A DNA stretch of 64,000 nt from Flavisolibacter nicotianae (GTDB lineage: Bacteria > Bacteroidota > Bacteroidia > Chitinophagales > Chitinophagaceae), in assembly GCF_003628535.1 (NCBI RefSeq), contig NZ_RBCI01000016.1:1-64000 (forward strand), given 5' to 3'. Shown in pieces: positions 10,196 through 18,974 of this stretch (its first letter is position 1; each line of letters opens with the position of its first letter). The position numbers were made by a program, and so were the translations under genes. The notes beneath the pieces are model-generated. The model saw only the letters and a program-made list of their open reading frames with translations, was not told the origin of the DNA and searched no databases.

Positions 10196-10339
10196 TAAGC
10201 CGTCAGGAAAAGCCATTGTTGGCAGCAATCAGGTGTCAAGAAGATGATAATCGAGGGAAGGTCTGAACTTTGCGGTATAGCCATCCGGGAAATTGAAAGA
10301 GAAAGACACCGTTTAATTAAAATTGAAAAATACCAGCTC

Positions 10340-11950
10340 ATGATTTCAGGATACAATTTTGTTGGATTTGAAAAGAAAGCCTCAGGCGAAAAGAAATTAC
10401 ATGCATTCAGCACGGTACTGAAAAATGATTTGCCCGGCGAGTTTTCTGTCGCAACAGAACAAGAAATTCACGAAGCGATAACGAAAGCAACAGTGGCTTT
10501 TGAAAATTACCGGCAAACATCTGTTGCCGAACGGGCAGATTTTCTGGATGCCATTGCAGAAGAGATCATGCAATTGGGCGATGCTTTAATCGAAAGAGCA
10601 CATTTGGAAAGTGGCTTGCCTGAGGCCCGTATCACAGGCGAAAGAGGCAGAACCGTTGGGCAATTGAAATTGTTTGCTTCGCTTTTACGCGACGGTTCTT
10701 ATGTGGAAGCCATCATTGACACGGCCCTGCCAGAACGCAAACCTTTGCCCCGTTCTGATCTGCGGCGTATGATGCTTCCCATCGGGCCAGTTGCCGTTTT
10801 TGCGGCCAGCAATTTCCCGCTGGCTTTTTCTACCGCCGGTGGCGATACTGCATCTGCACTGGCGGCCGGCTGTCCCGTGGTGGTGAAAGCGCACAGCTCG
10901 CATTTGGGAACGAATGAGATGGTGGCAACGGCCATCATCCGTGCGGCACAGAAATGCAACATGCCCGACGGTGTGTTTTCTTCATTGGTGGGAGAAGGCG
11001 CATTGCTTGGGCACCAGCTGGTGAAGCATCCGCAGATAAAAGCAGTGGGTTTCACCGGTTCCTTCCGTGGAGGCATGGCCTTGCTCAAAGCGGCCGTGAA
11101 CGAAAGGGATGAACCCATTCCGGTTTATGCGGAAATGAGCAGTATTAATCCTGTCTTGGTATTGCCAGGAAAAATAAAACAAGACATTGCTGCTGTTGCT
11201 TCGCAACTCAGTGCATCCATTACGCTGGGTGTCGGGCAGTTTTGCACCAATCCCGGTTTGTTGTTTGTGATAAAAGATGAAAACACGGGGGCATTCGTCC
11301 AAAACCTGGCACAGGCCTTACAGGGAGTGCTTCCGGCAACGATGCTGAACAAAACCATTTGTGCAGCTTACTACAAGGAACGTCAACAGTTGCTGTCGCA
11401 GCCCGGGGTGGAAGCAGTTTGGGCCGGCGATGAGGGGCATGATGATTACAAAGGCAGCGCTGTGTTGGCTCAAACCACGGCAGCGAATTTTATTCAAAAC
11501 AGCGGTTTGCAAAACGAAGTGTTTGGTCCGTCATCGCTGGTGGTGCTTTGCGAAGATGAGATCGAATTACGATCAGCCCTACAATCCCTGCATGGACAGT
11601 TGACCGGGACGGTGTTAGGTACTGCAGATGATGTAAAACGCTTTCAGGCCTACATTGATATTTTGGTGGCAAGGGTGGGAAGGATCATTTACAACGGTGT
11701 ACCAACCGGCGTAGAAGTTTCCCATGCGATGATGCATGGCGGGCCCTTCCCGGCAACCACCTTTGCACATTTTACCTCCGTTGGCACAGAAGCGATCAAA
11801 CGCTTTTTACGTCCGGTGTGTTACCAGGATTGCCCGCAGGAATTTTTGCCGGATGCACTCAAGGATGAAAACCTGCTTCGCATCATGCGAAAACTCAACG
11901 GCGAGTTTACAAAAGAGGCCGTGCAGCAGATGGAAGTTGTTCCGCAATAA
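10340..11950 (+). CDS. 2-oxoglutarate semialdehyde (2,5-dioxovalerate) dehydrogenase-like ALDH
   Basis: 536 residues; ATG at 10340 chosen because the longer open frame adds residues unlike the family. Aldehyde dehydrogenase motifs: PIGPVAVFAASNFPLAF, the cofactor-loop segment GFTGSFRGG, general-base glutamate in VYAEMSSINPV (E265) and catalytic cysteine in GQFCTNPGL (C302). Length and the FCTNPG context fit NADP-dependent ketoglutarate-semialdehyde dehydrogenases, the last step of non-phosphorylative pentose and aldarate breakdown. The matching dehydratases lie at 26.4-29.0 kb. It ends at a strong bidirectional terminator. Confidence 0.85.
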   Translation: MISGYNFVGFEKKASGEKKLHAFSTVLKNDLPGEFSVATEQEIHEAITKATVAFENYRQTSVAERADFLDAIAEEIMQLGDALIERAHLESGLPEARITGERGRTVGQLKLFASLLRDGSYVEAIIDTALPERKPLPRSDLRRMMLPIGPVAVFAASNFPLAFSTAGGDTASALAAGCPVVVKAHSSHLGTNEMVATAIIRAAQKCNMPDGVFSSLVGEGALLGHQLVKHPQIKAVGFTGSFRGGMALLKAAVNERDEPIPVYAEMSSINPVLVLPGKIKQDIAAVASQLSASITLGVGQFCTNPGLLFVIKDENTGAFVQNLAQALQGVLPATMLNKTICAAYYKERQQLLSQPGVEAVWAGDEGHDDYKGSAVLAQTTAANFIQNSGLQNEVFGPSSLVVLCEDEIELRSALQSLHGQLTGTVLGTADDVKRFQAYIDILVARVGRIIYNGVPTGVEVSHAMMHGGPFPATTFAHFTSVGTEAIKRFLRPVCYQDCPQEFLPDALKDENLLRIMRKLNGEFTKEAVQQMEVVPQ

Positions 11951-11952
11951 AA

Positions 11953-11990
11953 ATAAAACGTCAACCGCCGCAAGACGGTTGACGTTTTAT
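11953..11990. terminator. Bidirectional rho-independent terminator
   Basis: Perfect 15-bp inverted repeat (11953-11967 with 11976-11990) around an 8-nt loop, with A/T runs on both flanks. It sits between the convergent dehydrogenase (ends 11950) and YhcH-like gene (ends 12013), so it should stop transcription from both sides. Confidence 0.9.
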
Positions 11991-12012
11991 TGTATGTATC
12001 CTCAAAAGGCTA

Positions 12013-12624
12013 TTACCGATTTTCCGGAACAACCTTCACTTTAATTACAATTTTTTTCACCACTTTGTTGCCACCGGGAGTAATGCTAGGTCGGTGTGCT
12101 TCTGTGGGAAAGAAAAGCATAAACATACCCGCAGGCACCGTGTATATTTTTCCCTCGCCGATGTAATAAGCAATATCAGCTTTTTCATCATAAGGTTTGT
12201 TTACGGTTACGGAGCCAACAGGCGCTTTGGCCATCTTTTCTTCTCCCGAGATTACATACTGCAGGTCGATATATTTCCGGTGCGATTCAAAGGCAATTTT
12301 CTCATAATCCTTCGTAGGGGCTTCTGTTACAATAGCAAAAACATCGTCGCCATCGATCACATGCCTTCCTGTGGACAGGGTGTTTAAGTCGGTGTTTTTC
12401 AAATAAGCAAATGCTTTGTCCCAGGCTGCCTGGTTGAGATGGTATTGCGTTGCAAATTGCACTTTGTCAATGGACGAATGTGGTGTAATGGCAAGTCCGT
12501 TCAGCCATTCTTTTTTCTTTAGCCATTTTTTGGCTTTGTGTGCCGACCAAACCTGGTTAGTTGACTGGGCAGAAAGGTTACCCAGGCCGATGAATAAACT
12601 TGCCAATAAAAGGAATCGTTTCAT
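12013..12624 (-). CDS. YhcH/YjgK/YiaL family protein (DUF386), exported
   Basis: 203 residues with a signal peptide ending near GLGNLSAQS. The DUF386 core is visible: GRHVIDGDDVFAIVTEAPTKDYEKIAFESHRKYIDLQYVISGEE and the metal-binding-like FFPTEAHRPSI, a cupin-like fold. Family members act with sugar-acid and sialic-acid pathways, possibly as sugar epimerases or isomerases. An exported form is less common. It is the distal member of a minus-strand block of sugar-acid genes; a YiaK-like reductase, the E. coli yia partner, is encoded at 44.5 kb. Confidence 0.85.
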   Translation of the reverse strand: MKRFLLLASLFIGLGNLSAQSTNQVWSAHKAKKWLKKKEWLNGLAITPHSSIDKVQFATQYHLNQAAWDKAFAYLKNTDLNTLSTGRHVIDGDDVFAIVTEAPTKDYEKIAFESHRKYIDLQYVISGEEKMAKAPVGSVTVNKPYDEKADIAYYIGEGKIYTVPAGMFMLFFPTEAHRPSITPGGNKVVKKIVIKVKVVPENR

Positions 12625-12726
12625 TTCGTTTGCGTTTGTGAAGTTATCATAAGCAACTTTGTGCTTTTTGAGGCCATTCTTTCAAACAGAAAGAAAACAA
12701 AAACAATTTTTATCCGGACCAAACTA

Positions 12727-14004
12727 TCAGGCAAAGAAGGGTACTCCCGGTGTGGCGTATTTTTTCAATCCTTCTTCATTGATCTCCACGCCAATTCCCG
12801 GCTTGTCGGATACCACCAAAAATCCTTTCTCAATGAACGGCCTGTCATACTTCACAATCTCTTTCCACTTTGGTTCCGTGTCAAACTGGCTTTGCCATTC
12901 AAGAATATGGAAATTGGGAACGGATGCACATACATGGGCGGACGCCATGGCGCCAAGGAACGAACCCACCATGTGCGGTGAGAAAGGTGTGTAATACGCA
13001 TTCGCAAGGTTAGCGATGCGTTGTCCCTCGCCAAGTCCTCCGCATTTCTGCAGGTCGGGCATGATGATATCTATGGCGCCTTCGGCCAATAAACGGGTGA
13101 ACCCGTATGTCAGGTAAAAGTTTTCACCGCCGCAAATCGGCGTACTTGTTTCCTGCGTGATAGTTTTGTAGGCATCAACGTTGTCGGCGGGAACGGGTTC
13201 TTCCAGCCACATGAGGTTCAACGGCTCCATCACCTTTGCCACTTTTCTTCCAGTTGGCGCATCATACCGTCCGTGCATGTCAACGCAAATGTCAATGTGC
13301 GGACCCACTTCTTTTCGCACAGCGGCAATGGAATCATACATCCGCTCGATTTCCGCATTGCTGGCCGTCCAGTTCCACCGGTCATATTTATTGGGATCGT
13401 TTGCTTCGTCCACATCAAATTTGATGGCCGTATAGTCCCGGTCCACCGCGGCCCTGGCCACCTTTGCATATTCTTCCGGTTTGGGATTGCGAACGGAGTA
13501 CAACTGCGTATCGCAATACACCCTTACCTTATCTCTAAACTTGCCTCCCAGCAATTGGTGAACGGGCAAGCCCAATGCCTTTCCGCAAAGATCCCACAGT
13601 GCCGCATCAAAGGCACTGAGCACAGCGACATACATGCCGGATTGTGCACCGCCAAAGAAAGCCTGTTTACGAAATTGCTCAAAGATGACATTTGGTGTCA
13701 AAGGACTTCTTCCGTTCAACTGCTTTCCCAGCCGTTGCACCAAATAATACGTTCCGCCGATGGCATCCACCGCTTCGCCCCACCCAACGATATCCTGGTT
13801 GGTGGAAATTTTTACAAACAAACCGCCGCCGGAATAAGAGCATTTCACATCGGTGATTTTTAAATCGGACGGGGCGGATAACCTGGAGGTTCGATCCATT
13901 GCTGTTGTAAGACCCTGGCCAAATGTATTGGAGACAGAGGCCAATGGTGCCATGGCCGCAGCGATAGCAGCTTTGCTGATGAATGATCTTCTTGAACTTG
14001 ACAT
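12727..14004 (-). CDS. Enolase-superfamily (mandelate racemase/muconate lactonising) sugar-acid dehydratase, Tat-type signal
   Basis: 425 residues. The N-terminus SSSRRSFISKAAIAAAMAPLA is a twin-arginine signal. The barrel carries a KFD motif (K195/D197), metal ligands D242 (VDMHG), E268 (WLEEP) and E294 (CGGEN), and a catalytic histidine in FSPHMVG (H344), as in galactonate and gluconate dehydratases of the superfamily. Predicted reaction: dehydration of an aldonate to a 2-keto-3-deoxy acid, outside the cytoplasm. It is preceded on the same strand by a secreted RraA-like gene, and that pairing is repeated at 16.4-18.9 kb. Confidence 0.85.
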   Translation of the reverse strand: MSSSRRSFISKAAIAAAMAPLASVSNTFGQGLTTAMDRTSRLSAPSDLKITDVKCSYSGGGLFVKISTNQDIVGWGEAVDAIGGTYYLVQRLGKQLNGRSPLTPNVIFEQFRKQAFFGGAQSGMYVAVLSAFDAALWDLCGKALGLPVHQLLGGKFRDKVRVYCDTQLYSVRNPKPEEYAKVARAAVDRDYTAIKFDVDEANDPNKYDRWNWTASNAEIERMYDSIAAVRKEVGPHIDICVDMHGRYDAPTGRKVAKVMEPLNLMWLEEPVPADNVDAYKTITQETSTPICGGENFYLTYGFTRLLAEGAIDIIMPDLQKCGGLGEGQRIANLANAYYTPFSPHMVGSFLGAMASAHVCASVPNFHILEWQSQFDTEPKWKEIVKYDRPFIEKGFLVVSDKPGIGVEINEEGLKKYATPGVPFFA

Positions 14005-14020
14005 ATTGAAAGAGTTTGGG

Positions 14021-14150
14021 TGATGAGTAAAGAGTGATCAGCAATGAGTGATGAGTGATGTGTTTTCAAAACAAGATGTGCAGAAGAACGACGGATAAAA
14101 GGTGGCTTGCTACCTGCAAGGCTCCCCTCATCACTGATCACTCATCATTC
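14021..14150. repeat. Imperfect inverted repeat of GTGATGA-type units
   Basis: Spacer between the RraA-like and dehydratase genes. Bases 14021-14060 hold tandem ATGAGTGATGA-like units, and 14127-14150 hold the reverse complement with one or two mismatches, about 70 nt away. The arms could pair in RNA. A related run of ATTCATCA units occurs at 16394-16421, after the second dehydratase gene. Function unknown. Confidence 0.55.
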
Positions 14151-14159
14151 CTGTTTTCC

Positions 14160-15098
14160 TTACCAGGTGCGTTCTTTCAGCAGTTCCTGGATTTGTTCTT
14201 TCGGAATCGGTAATTCGTTAATGTGATCGTTCAGCCACTTGGAGAAATCTTTTTCAATGTCGTCGCTCCATTTGGCATCGATCTGTCCTGCGGTGTACTT
14301 GCCTTCCCGCAGCCGCTGATGGCCAAACATGTCCCGCAGCCGTACGATCTCGGAGGTCTTCACAACTTTCTCCGCCAGGTGCGGCGGAACAAAAACAACC
14401 ACGCCTTGCTTGCCCAGCACCACATCCCCCGGCAACACCGTAACGCTCCGGATGCGGGTGGGCTGGTTGATCCCGACGATCATCGTATTCAGGTCTCCGG
14501 GAGGGTTGTGATAAGAAGGATCGTAGCTGGTGTAAAACGAGGTAAATCCACCGATTTCTTTCAGGCCTTCAATGTCCCGCAGAGCACCGTCGTAAACGAT
14601 ACCGTTGCCCGACTTGGCGTAAATGGCATTGCCCACATTATCACCGATGGTCGGACCATTTTTGTGTGCGCCAAACTGGTCGGCAACATACACGTCGCCC
14701 TTTACGAGCAGGTCTACCGCCCAGGTATTTTGCCCTCTTTTGCCGGCCTTTTTGCCACGGTCGTCAATGGCTTTCCATACATCCGGACGTGCCGGCATAA
14801 AGGTGGCGGTAACAGCCCTTCCCACCAGCACGCTATCCGGGTTGATCTGTTGCCAGCCTTCCGCTACCTGGTAGCCATAACCGGCATTTTTCATCACGGC
14901 CCACGCTTCCTCCACGCTGACGGCCTTCATGCGTTGCAGAAGGTTATCCGGCACCTTCGGCCGCCCGTCTGCAAAGCGTTCACCTTTCCATTCGGCGGTT
15001 AAAAAAATCAATTCGTCTTTGGAGATCTGCTGGCTTTTTGATGGCTGAAAAACGGAAAAACCAACCAGCAGGAACAAAACATGTTTTTTTCTGAGCAT
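14160..15098 (-). CDS. RraA-like (4-hydroxy-4-methyl-2-oxoglutarate aldolase fold) protein, exported
   Basis: 312 residues with a signal peptide (LLVGFSVFQPSKSQQ). The RraA fold is recognised from GDNVGNAIYAKSGNGIVYDGALRDIEGL, which contains the R-D pair used for metal/pyruvate binding in HMG aldolases, and VLPGDVVLGKQGVVVFVPP. It is longer than cytosolic RraA (about 160 aa) at both ends. Likely an aldolase or decarboxylase on 2-keto acids in the periplasm; the E. coli RNase-inhibitor role is unlikely for an exported protein. It precedes an enolase-superfamily dehydratase gene. Confidence 0.82.
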   Translation of the reverse strand: MLRKKHVLFLLVGFSVFQPSKSQQISKDELIFLTAEWKGERFADGRPKVPDNLLQRMKAVSVEEAWAVMKNAGYGYQVAEGWQQINPDSVLVGRAVTATFMPARPDVWKAIDDRGKKAGKRGQNTWAVDLLVKGDVYVADQFGAHKNGPTIGDNVGNAIYAKSGNGIVYDGALRDIEGLKEIGGFTSFYTSYDPSYHNPPGDLNTMIVGINQPTRIRSVTVLPGDVVLGKQGVVVFVPPHLAEKVVKTSEIVRLRDMFGHQRLREGKYTAGQIDAKWSDDIEKDFSKWLNDHINELPIPKEQIQELLKERTW

Positions 15099-15136
15099 AT
15101 GGAAAAAGTTTATGGTAATGAAAGTTTACACACTTG

Positions 15137-16279
15137 TTAGCTGACAGCGGCAACATTGATTTCCGGTTTTTCTTCCTTCACCGGAACGGCGTCTTCCTGT
15201 GGCAAGCGGTTGTGCCACCAGCTCGAAAGAAAAGAACCGGTGACGTTCATCATCGGGCCGAAGATGGCTGGCGCCAGGCCGGCCGTGGCCAGCTTGCCCA
15301 TGGTTAATGCCAGGCCCGAAGCGAGACCTGAGTTTTGCATGCCCACTTCCAGGGCGATGGTGCGGCAGTCTTTTTCCGAAAATTTTAGTAGGCGTCCCGA
15401 CCAATAGCCCAAGAAAAAGCCGGCAACGTTGTGAATGAACGTGGCAATCACCAGCAGCACACCGACTTTTAGTAAATTGTCCCTTCCGGCGGCCGTGATC
15501 ACCACCAGGATCAGCGCAATGCCCACCATGGAAAGCAGGGGCATGGCCTTGTCAAGCCAGGCAAATTTTCCGCGAACGAGGTAATGGAAACCCAGCCCGC
15601 CCACAATGGGAATGATCACGATCTTGGTAATGTCCCACATCATGTCCAGGAAATGCACTTCCACAAAACTGCCGCCCAGTAAACGCATGAGCGTGGGTGT
15701 GAGGAAGGGGGCCAGCAGGGTGGAGATGGTGGTCACTGAAACGGAAAGGGCCAGGTTGGCCCTCGCCAGGTAACACATGACGTTGGACGCTAACCCGCTG
15801 GGACAACAGCCCACCAGGATGATGCCGGCCGCGATCTCGCTGGGAAAATTGAACAGGCTTGCTACCGCAAAACCAACCAGCGGCATGATGGTGTAATGGC
15901 AAACAATGCCGACCAGAATTCCCTTCGGCATGCGAAGCACCTGCGCAAAATCTTTCAGGCTTAACTCGGTTCCCATTCCAAACATGATGATTTGCAGCAG
16001 GGGAACGATCAACGCCGAAAGCTTGAAATCCCCGATTGTTTTGAAGTATTGCGGATGATACATGGCAAGGCTGACTACACCCAGGATGATGACAGTATAG
16101 GACAAGCCGCGGAGCAATTGGTTGCTCCGGAAGGCAAGGGCCAGGCTTACAAAAAAGGCCAGCAGCAACCAACCGCAAAACTGGAGCAGGCCGGCGATGG
16201 TCAGGCCCAGATAAGCCAGCAAAAACACTGCTGCTGCAGCGTAGAAAAAGGAATAAAGAGAACGCTTGGCTGTTTCCAT
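15137..16279 (-). CDS. Bile acid:sodium symporter (BASS) family transporter
   Basis: 380 residues with about ten hydrophobic segments and BASS motifs, including LIVPLLQIIMFGMGTELSLKDFAQVLRMPKG, GCCPSGLASNVMCYLARANLALSVS and EVGMQNSGLASGLA. Known BASS members import bile acids, pyruvate and other organic anions with sodium. It lies between two RraA-like/dehydratase pairs, so the product made by those exported enzymes (for example a 2-keto acid) is a reasonable substrate. That assignment is inference. Confidence 0.85.
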   Translation of the reverse strand: METAKRSLYSFFYAAAAVFLLAYLGLTIAGLLQFCGWLLLAFFVSLALAFRSNQLLRGLSYTVIILGVVSLAMYHPQYFKTIGDFKLSALIVPLLQIIMFGMGTELSLKDFAQVLRMPKGILVGIVCHYTIMPLVGFAVASLFNFPSEIAAGIILVGCCPSGLASNVMCYLARANLALSVSVTTISTLLAPFLTPTLMRLLGGSFVEVHFLDMMWDITKIVIIPIVGGLGFHYLVRGKFAWLDKAMPLLSMVGIALILVVITAAGRDNLLKVGVLLVIATFIHNVAGFFLGYWSGRLLKFSEKDCRTIALEVGMQNSGLASGLALTMGKLATAGLAPAIFGPMMNVTGSFLSSWWHNRLPQEDAVPVKEEKPEINVAAVS

Positions 16280-16435
16280 AAACAGGTTTCTATTTAGATG
16301 TCAACAATTGCATGAACGGAAGCACCCTCCAACCCCGCCAGTAATCATGCACAGGCCTTCCATCCATCTGCAGCGTGTGTGAAGCAGGGCGGCCATTCAT
16401 CACTCAACATTCATCATTTATCAAAGGCCTTTTGC

Positions 16436-17956
16436 CTAGCTGAACACCCGGTCATGCGAACGTTTTTCGTTCCACTGCGGCGTTGGGGCGAAATAGCTTT
16501 TATCGGTTGCGTGCAAGTGCGCTTTCACCACATCATCATTCAGCTCAATTCCCAACCCCGGAGCGGTCAGCGGCAGGTTGGCAAAGCCCTTGGTGATCAG
16601 TTTCCGTCCATCGGTTGTTTTCACCAGGTCTTCCCACCAGGGCAGGTCGATGGAGTGATGTTCCAGCGCCAGGAAGTTTTGTGTAGCTGCGGCACAATGC
16701 ACATTGGCCATAAATGAAACCGGCGTTCCGGCCTGGTGCATCGCCATGGCAATGCCGTGTTCTTCGGCATAATCACCAATACGCTTGGTTTCCAGCAAGC
16801 CCCCTGAAGAGGCAAGGTCCGGGTGGATGATGTCCACGGCATGCGCATCAATCAGTGGTTTAAAGTCTTTCAGCAGGTAAATGTCCTCGCCGGTCAGCAT
16901 GGGTGTTTCCAGCGCATCGGACAGGGTCTTCCATTGGTCCACATAATCCCAGGGCACCACATCTTCCATCCAGGCCAGCCGGTATTTCTCGAGTTTCTTT
17001 CCCAGCCGGATGCCGTTGTTCAGATCAAAATGGCCATAGTGGTCGGTGGAAAGCGGGATGTCGTAACCCAGCATGCCTCTCACATTCTCCACCAGTTGTG
17101 CCAGTTCGTCCAATCCTTTTTCGGTGATCTGAATTTGTGTGAAGGCATGGCGGGTGTTGCCGTATGACATATAGTTGCTGGCATCACCCCATTGCGCCAG
17201 GTCGCCTTCGGCATTCTCCCAGAATTTACTGTTCACCAGGGCATCGGGTTTGCCTTTCAGCTCTCCGATGGAGAGGTCCATTTTCAACCAGGTGTATCCC
17301 TGGTCGTTGATCCGGTAGTTCATCAGCTTTTTCTGTTCTTCGGGGGAGCCGGCTTCCGGCGTATCGGCATACAGTCTGACTTTGTCGCGGTAGCGGCCAC
17401 CCAGCAGTTGCCAGGCCGGCACGTTGTAGGCTTTACCGACAATGTCCCAAAGCGCCATCTCCACGCCGCACACGCCACCCGCCTGCCGCGAAGGGCCACC
17501 AAACTGACGGATGGATTTAAAGATCTGCTCCACATTGCATGGATTTTGTCCCAGCAACCTGCTTTTGAGCATGAGGGCATAGCGTTCATCTGCGCCGTCC
17601 CGCACTTCACCCAGTCCATAGATGCCCTGGTTGGTATCGATGCGGAGAATGGCAGTCCTTCCCAGAACTGTTGTTACCGCGTAGCGCATGTCGGTAATTT
17701 TCAGGTCCGACGGCGCACCGTAGCGACGCACCTTCTGCGTGCTTTGTGCCACCACTTCTTCGATGGGGGAGAAAAGAAATGAGCTGCCCAGGACAACGCC
17801 GCCCAGGGCCGATTTCTTCAGGAAGGAACGACGCGGGTTTTCGGGTCGGTCTTGCGTATCCGGTTGTTGAACACCGTTACGCTGCTGATTTTCTGTCTCC
17901 ATTGTTTCGGGTTCTTTTAAACCCAGCTTTGCCAGTATCTTATGTGAAGGTGTCAT
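16436..17956 (-). CDS. Enolase-superfamily sugar-acid dehydratase, Tat-type signal (second copy)
   Basis: 506 residues. A twin-arginine motif (PRRSFLKKSALGGVVLG, R42-R43) comes after about 40 extra N-terminal residues; a later start at 17902 (METEN) would shorten this. Active-site residues: KMD (K225/D227), D305-H306 in STDHYG, E331 in WMEDVVP, E357 in TGEDIY and H407 in AMHQAG, resembling mannonate/galactarate-type dehydratases. It differs clearly from the copy at 12.7 kb, so the two probably act on different acids. It follows an exported RraA-like gene by 46 bp. Confidence 0.84.
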   Translation of the reverse strand: MTPSHKILAKLGLKEPETMETENQQRNGVQQPDTQDRPENPRRSFLKKSALGGVVLGSSFLFSPIEEVVAQSTQKVRRYGAPSDLKITDMRYAVTTVLGRTAILRIDTNQGIYGLGEVRDGADERYALMLKSRLLGQNPCNVEQIFKSIRQFGGPSRQAGGVCGVEMALWDIVGKAYNVPAWQLLGGRYRDKVRLYADTPEAGSPEEQKKLMNYRINDQGYTWLKMDLSIGELKGKPDALVNSKFWENAEGDLAQWGDASNYMSYGNTRHAFTQIQITEKGLDELAQLVENVRGMLGYDIPLSTDHYGHFDLNNGIRLGKKLEKYRLAWMEDVVPWDYVDQWKTLSDALETPMLTGEDIYLLKDFKPLIDAHAVDIIHPDLASSGGLLETKRIGDYAEEHGIAMAMHQAGTPVSFMANVHCAAATQNFLALEHHSIDLPWWEDLVKTTDGRKLITKGFANLPLTAPGLGIELNDDVVKAHLHATDKSYFAPTPQWNEKRSHDRVFS

Positions 17957-18002
17957 GATGTTGTGTTTTTGTGTTGAATAGAGTGAGAGTTAGTAATGAT
18001 CA

Positions 18003-18929
18003 TTACCAGGTTCTGTCTTTCATGAATTTGTCAAGTTCTGCACGGCTCATGGGAAGTTTGCCGGGATTTTCATCCAGCCATTTCAGGAAATCTTTCTTGA
18101 TCTCTTCGTTCCACTGGGTATCAATCTGGCCCGGCGTGTATTTTCCTTCGCGTAAACGCTGGTGGCCAAAGGCATCACGCAGGCCAATAAACTCCGCGTT
18201 CAACACCACTTCTTCCACCAGGTAGGCCGGGATAAAAACGATCCCGCCTTTTTTGGCCAGTGCAATATCGCCTGGTAAAACGGTGGCCCTTCCAATGCGA
18301 ATGGGAACATTGATGCCGCCCAGCATCATTTGCTGAATATAGGAGGGATCGTAGCCTTTGATCCAGGCGTTGAAACCCTGAATTTCTTCCAACCCTTCAA
18401 TATCCCTGACGGAGCCATAGAAGATCACACCGCGGTGCGATTTGGCATAGATGGCATTCCCCAGGTTGTCACCGATCAGCGTGCCGTCGGCCACTTTTCC
18501 GTAACTGTCGGCCACGTAGATGTCACCGTCCTTTAGCACATCGATAGGCCAGGAGTTGGTGGCACCGATTCTTGCTTCGGACTTGCCTTTGTCTTTGATG
18601 ATCTTGTCGTAGTCGGGCCGCATGGGCAGGTATTGAGCGGTCACGACCCGGCCCACCATAACGGAGTCCGGTTCCAGCACCATCCAGTCGCCTTCAAACT
18701 GGTTTTGAAAACCTTTGTTGCGCAGGATGCCCCAGGCTTCTTCGAGGTGGACTTTCTTGAGCCGCTCCATTAATTTGTCGGCCACCCGTGGCCGCCCGTC
18801 GGCGGATCGTTCACCTTTCCAGTCAGGTGTCAGTGCTTTCAACTGCTCGCTGGTTAAGGTCACTTGTTGTGCAACCGCGGGCAAGGAAAAACAGGAGAGC
18901 AGCAGGTAATGAAGGATCTTTCTTTTCAT
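18003..18929 (-). CDS. RraA-like protein, exported (second copy)
   Basis: 308 residues with a signal peptide (LLSCFSLPAVAQQ). It aligns along its whole length with the 14.2-15.1 kb protein: LTPDWKGERSADGRPRVADKLMERL, GDNLGNAIYAKSHRG, GSVRDIEGLEEIQGF and LRDAFGHQRLREGKYTPGQID. The R-D pair is kept, but the preceding DGA of copy 1 is YGS here. The two proteins are paralogues from duplication of a dehydratase plus RraA module. Confidence 0.82.
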   Translation of the reverse strand: MKRKILHYLLLSCFSLPAVAQQVTLTSEQLKALTPDWKGERSADGRPRVADKLMERLKKVHLEEAWGILRNKGFQNQFEGDWMVLEPDSVMVGRVVTAQYLPMRPDYDKIIKDKGKSEARIGATNSWPIDVLKDGDIYVADSYGKVADGTLIGDNLGNAIYAKSHRGVIFYGSVRDIEGLEEIQGFNAWIKGYDPSYIQQMMLGGINVPIRIGRATVLPGDIALAKKGGIVFIPAYLVEEVVLNAEFIGLRDAFGHQRLREGKYTPGQIDTQWNEEIKKDFLKWLDENPGKLPMSRAELDKFMKDRTW

Positions 18930-18974
18930 ATAGCTGAATTAAGGTTTAAAAAAATTAGTTGGTTTTGTTTGCTT

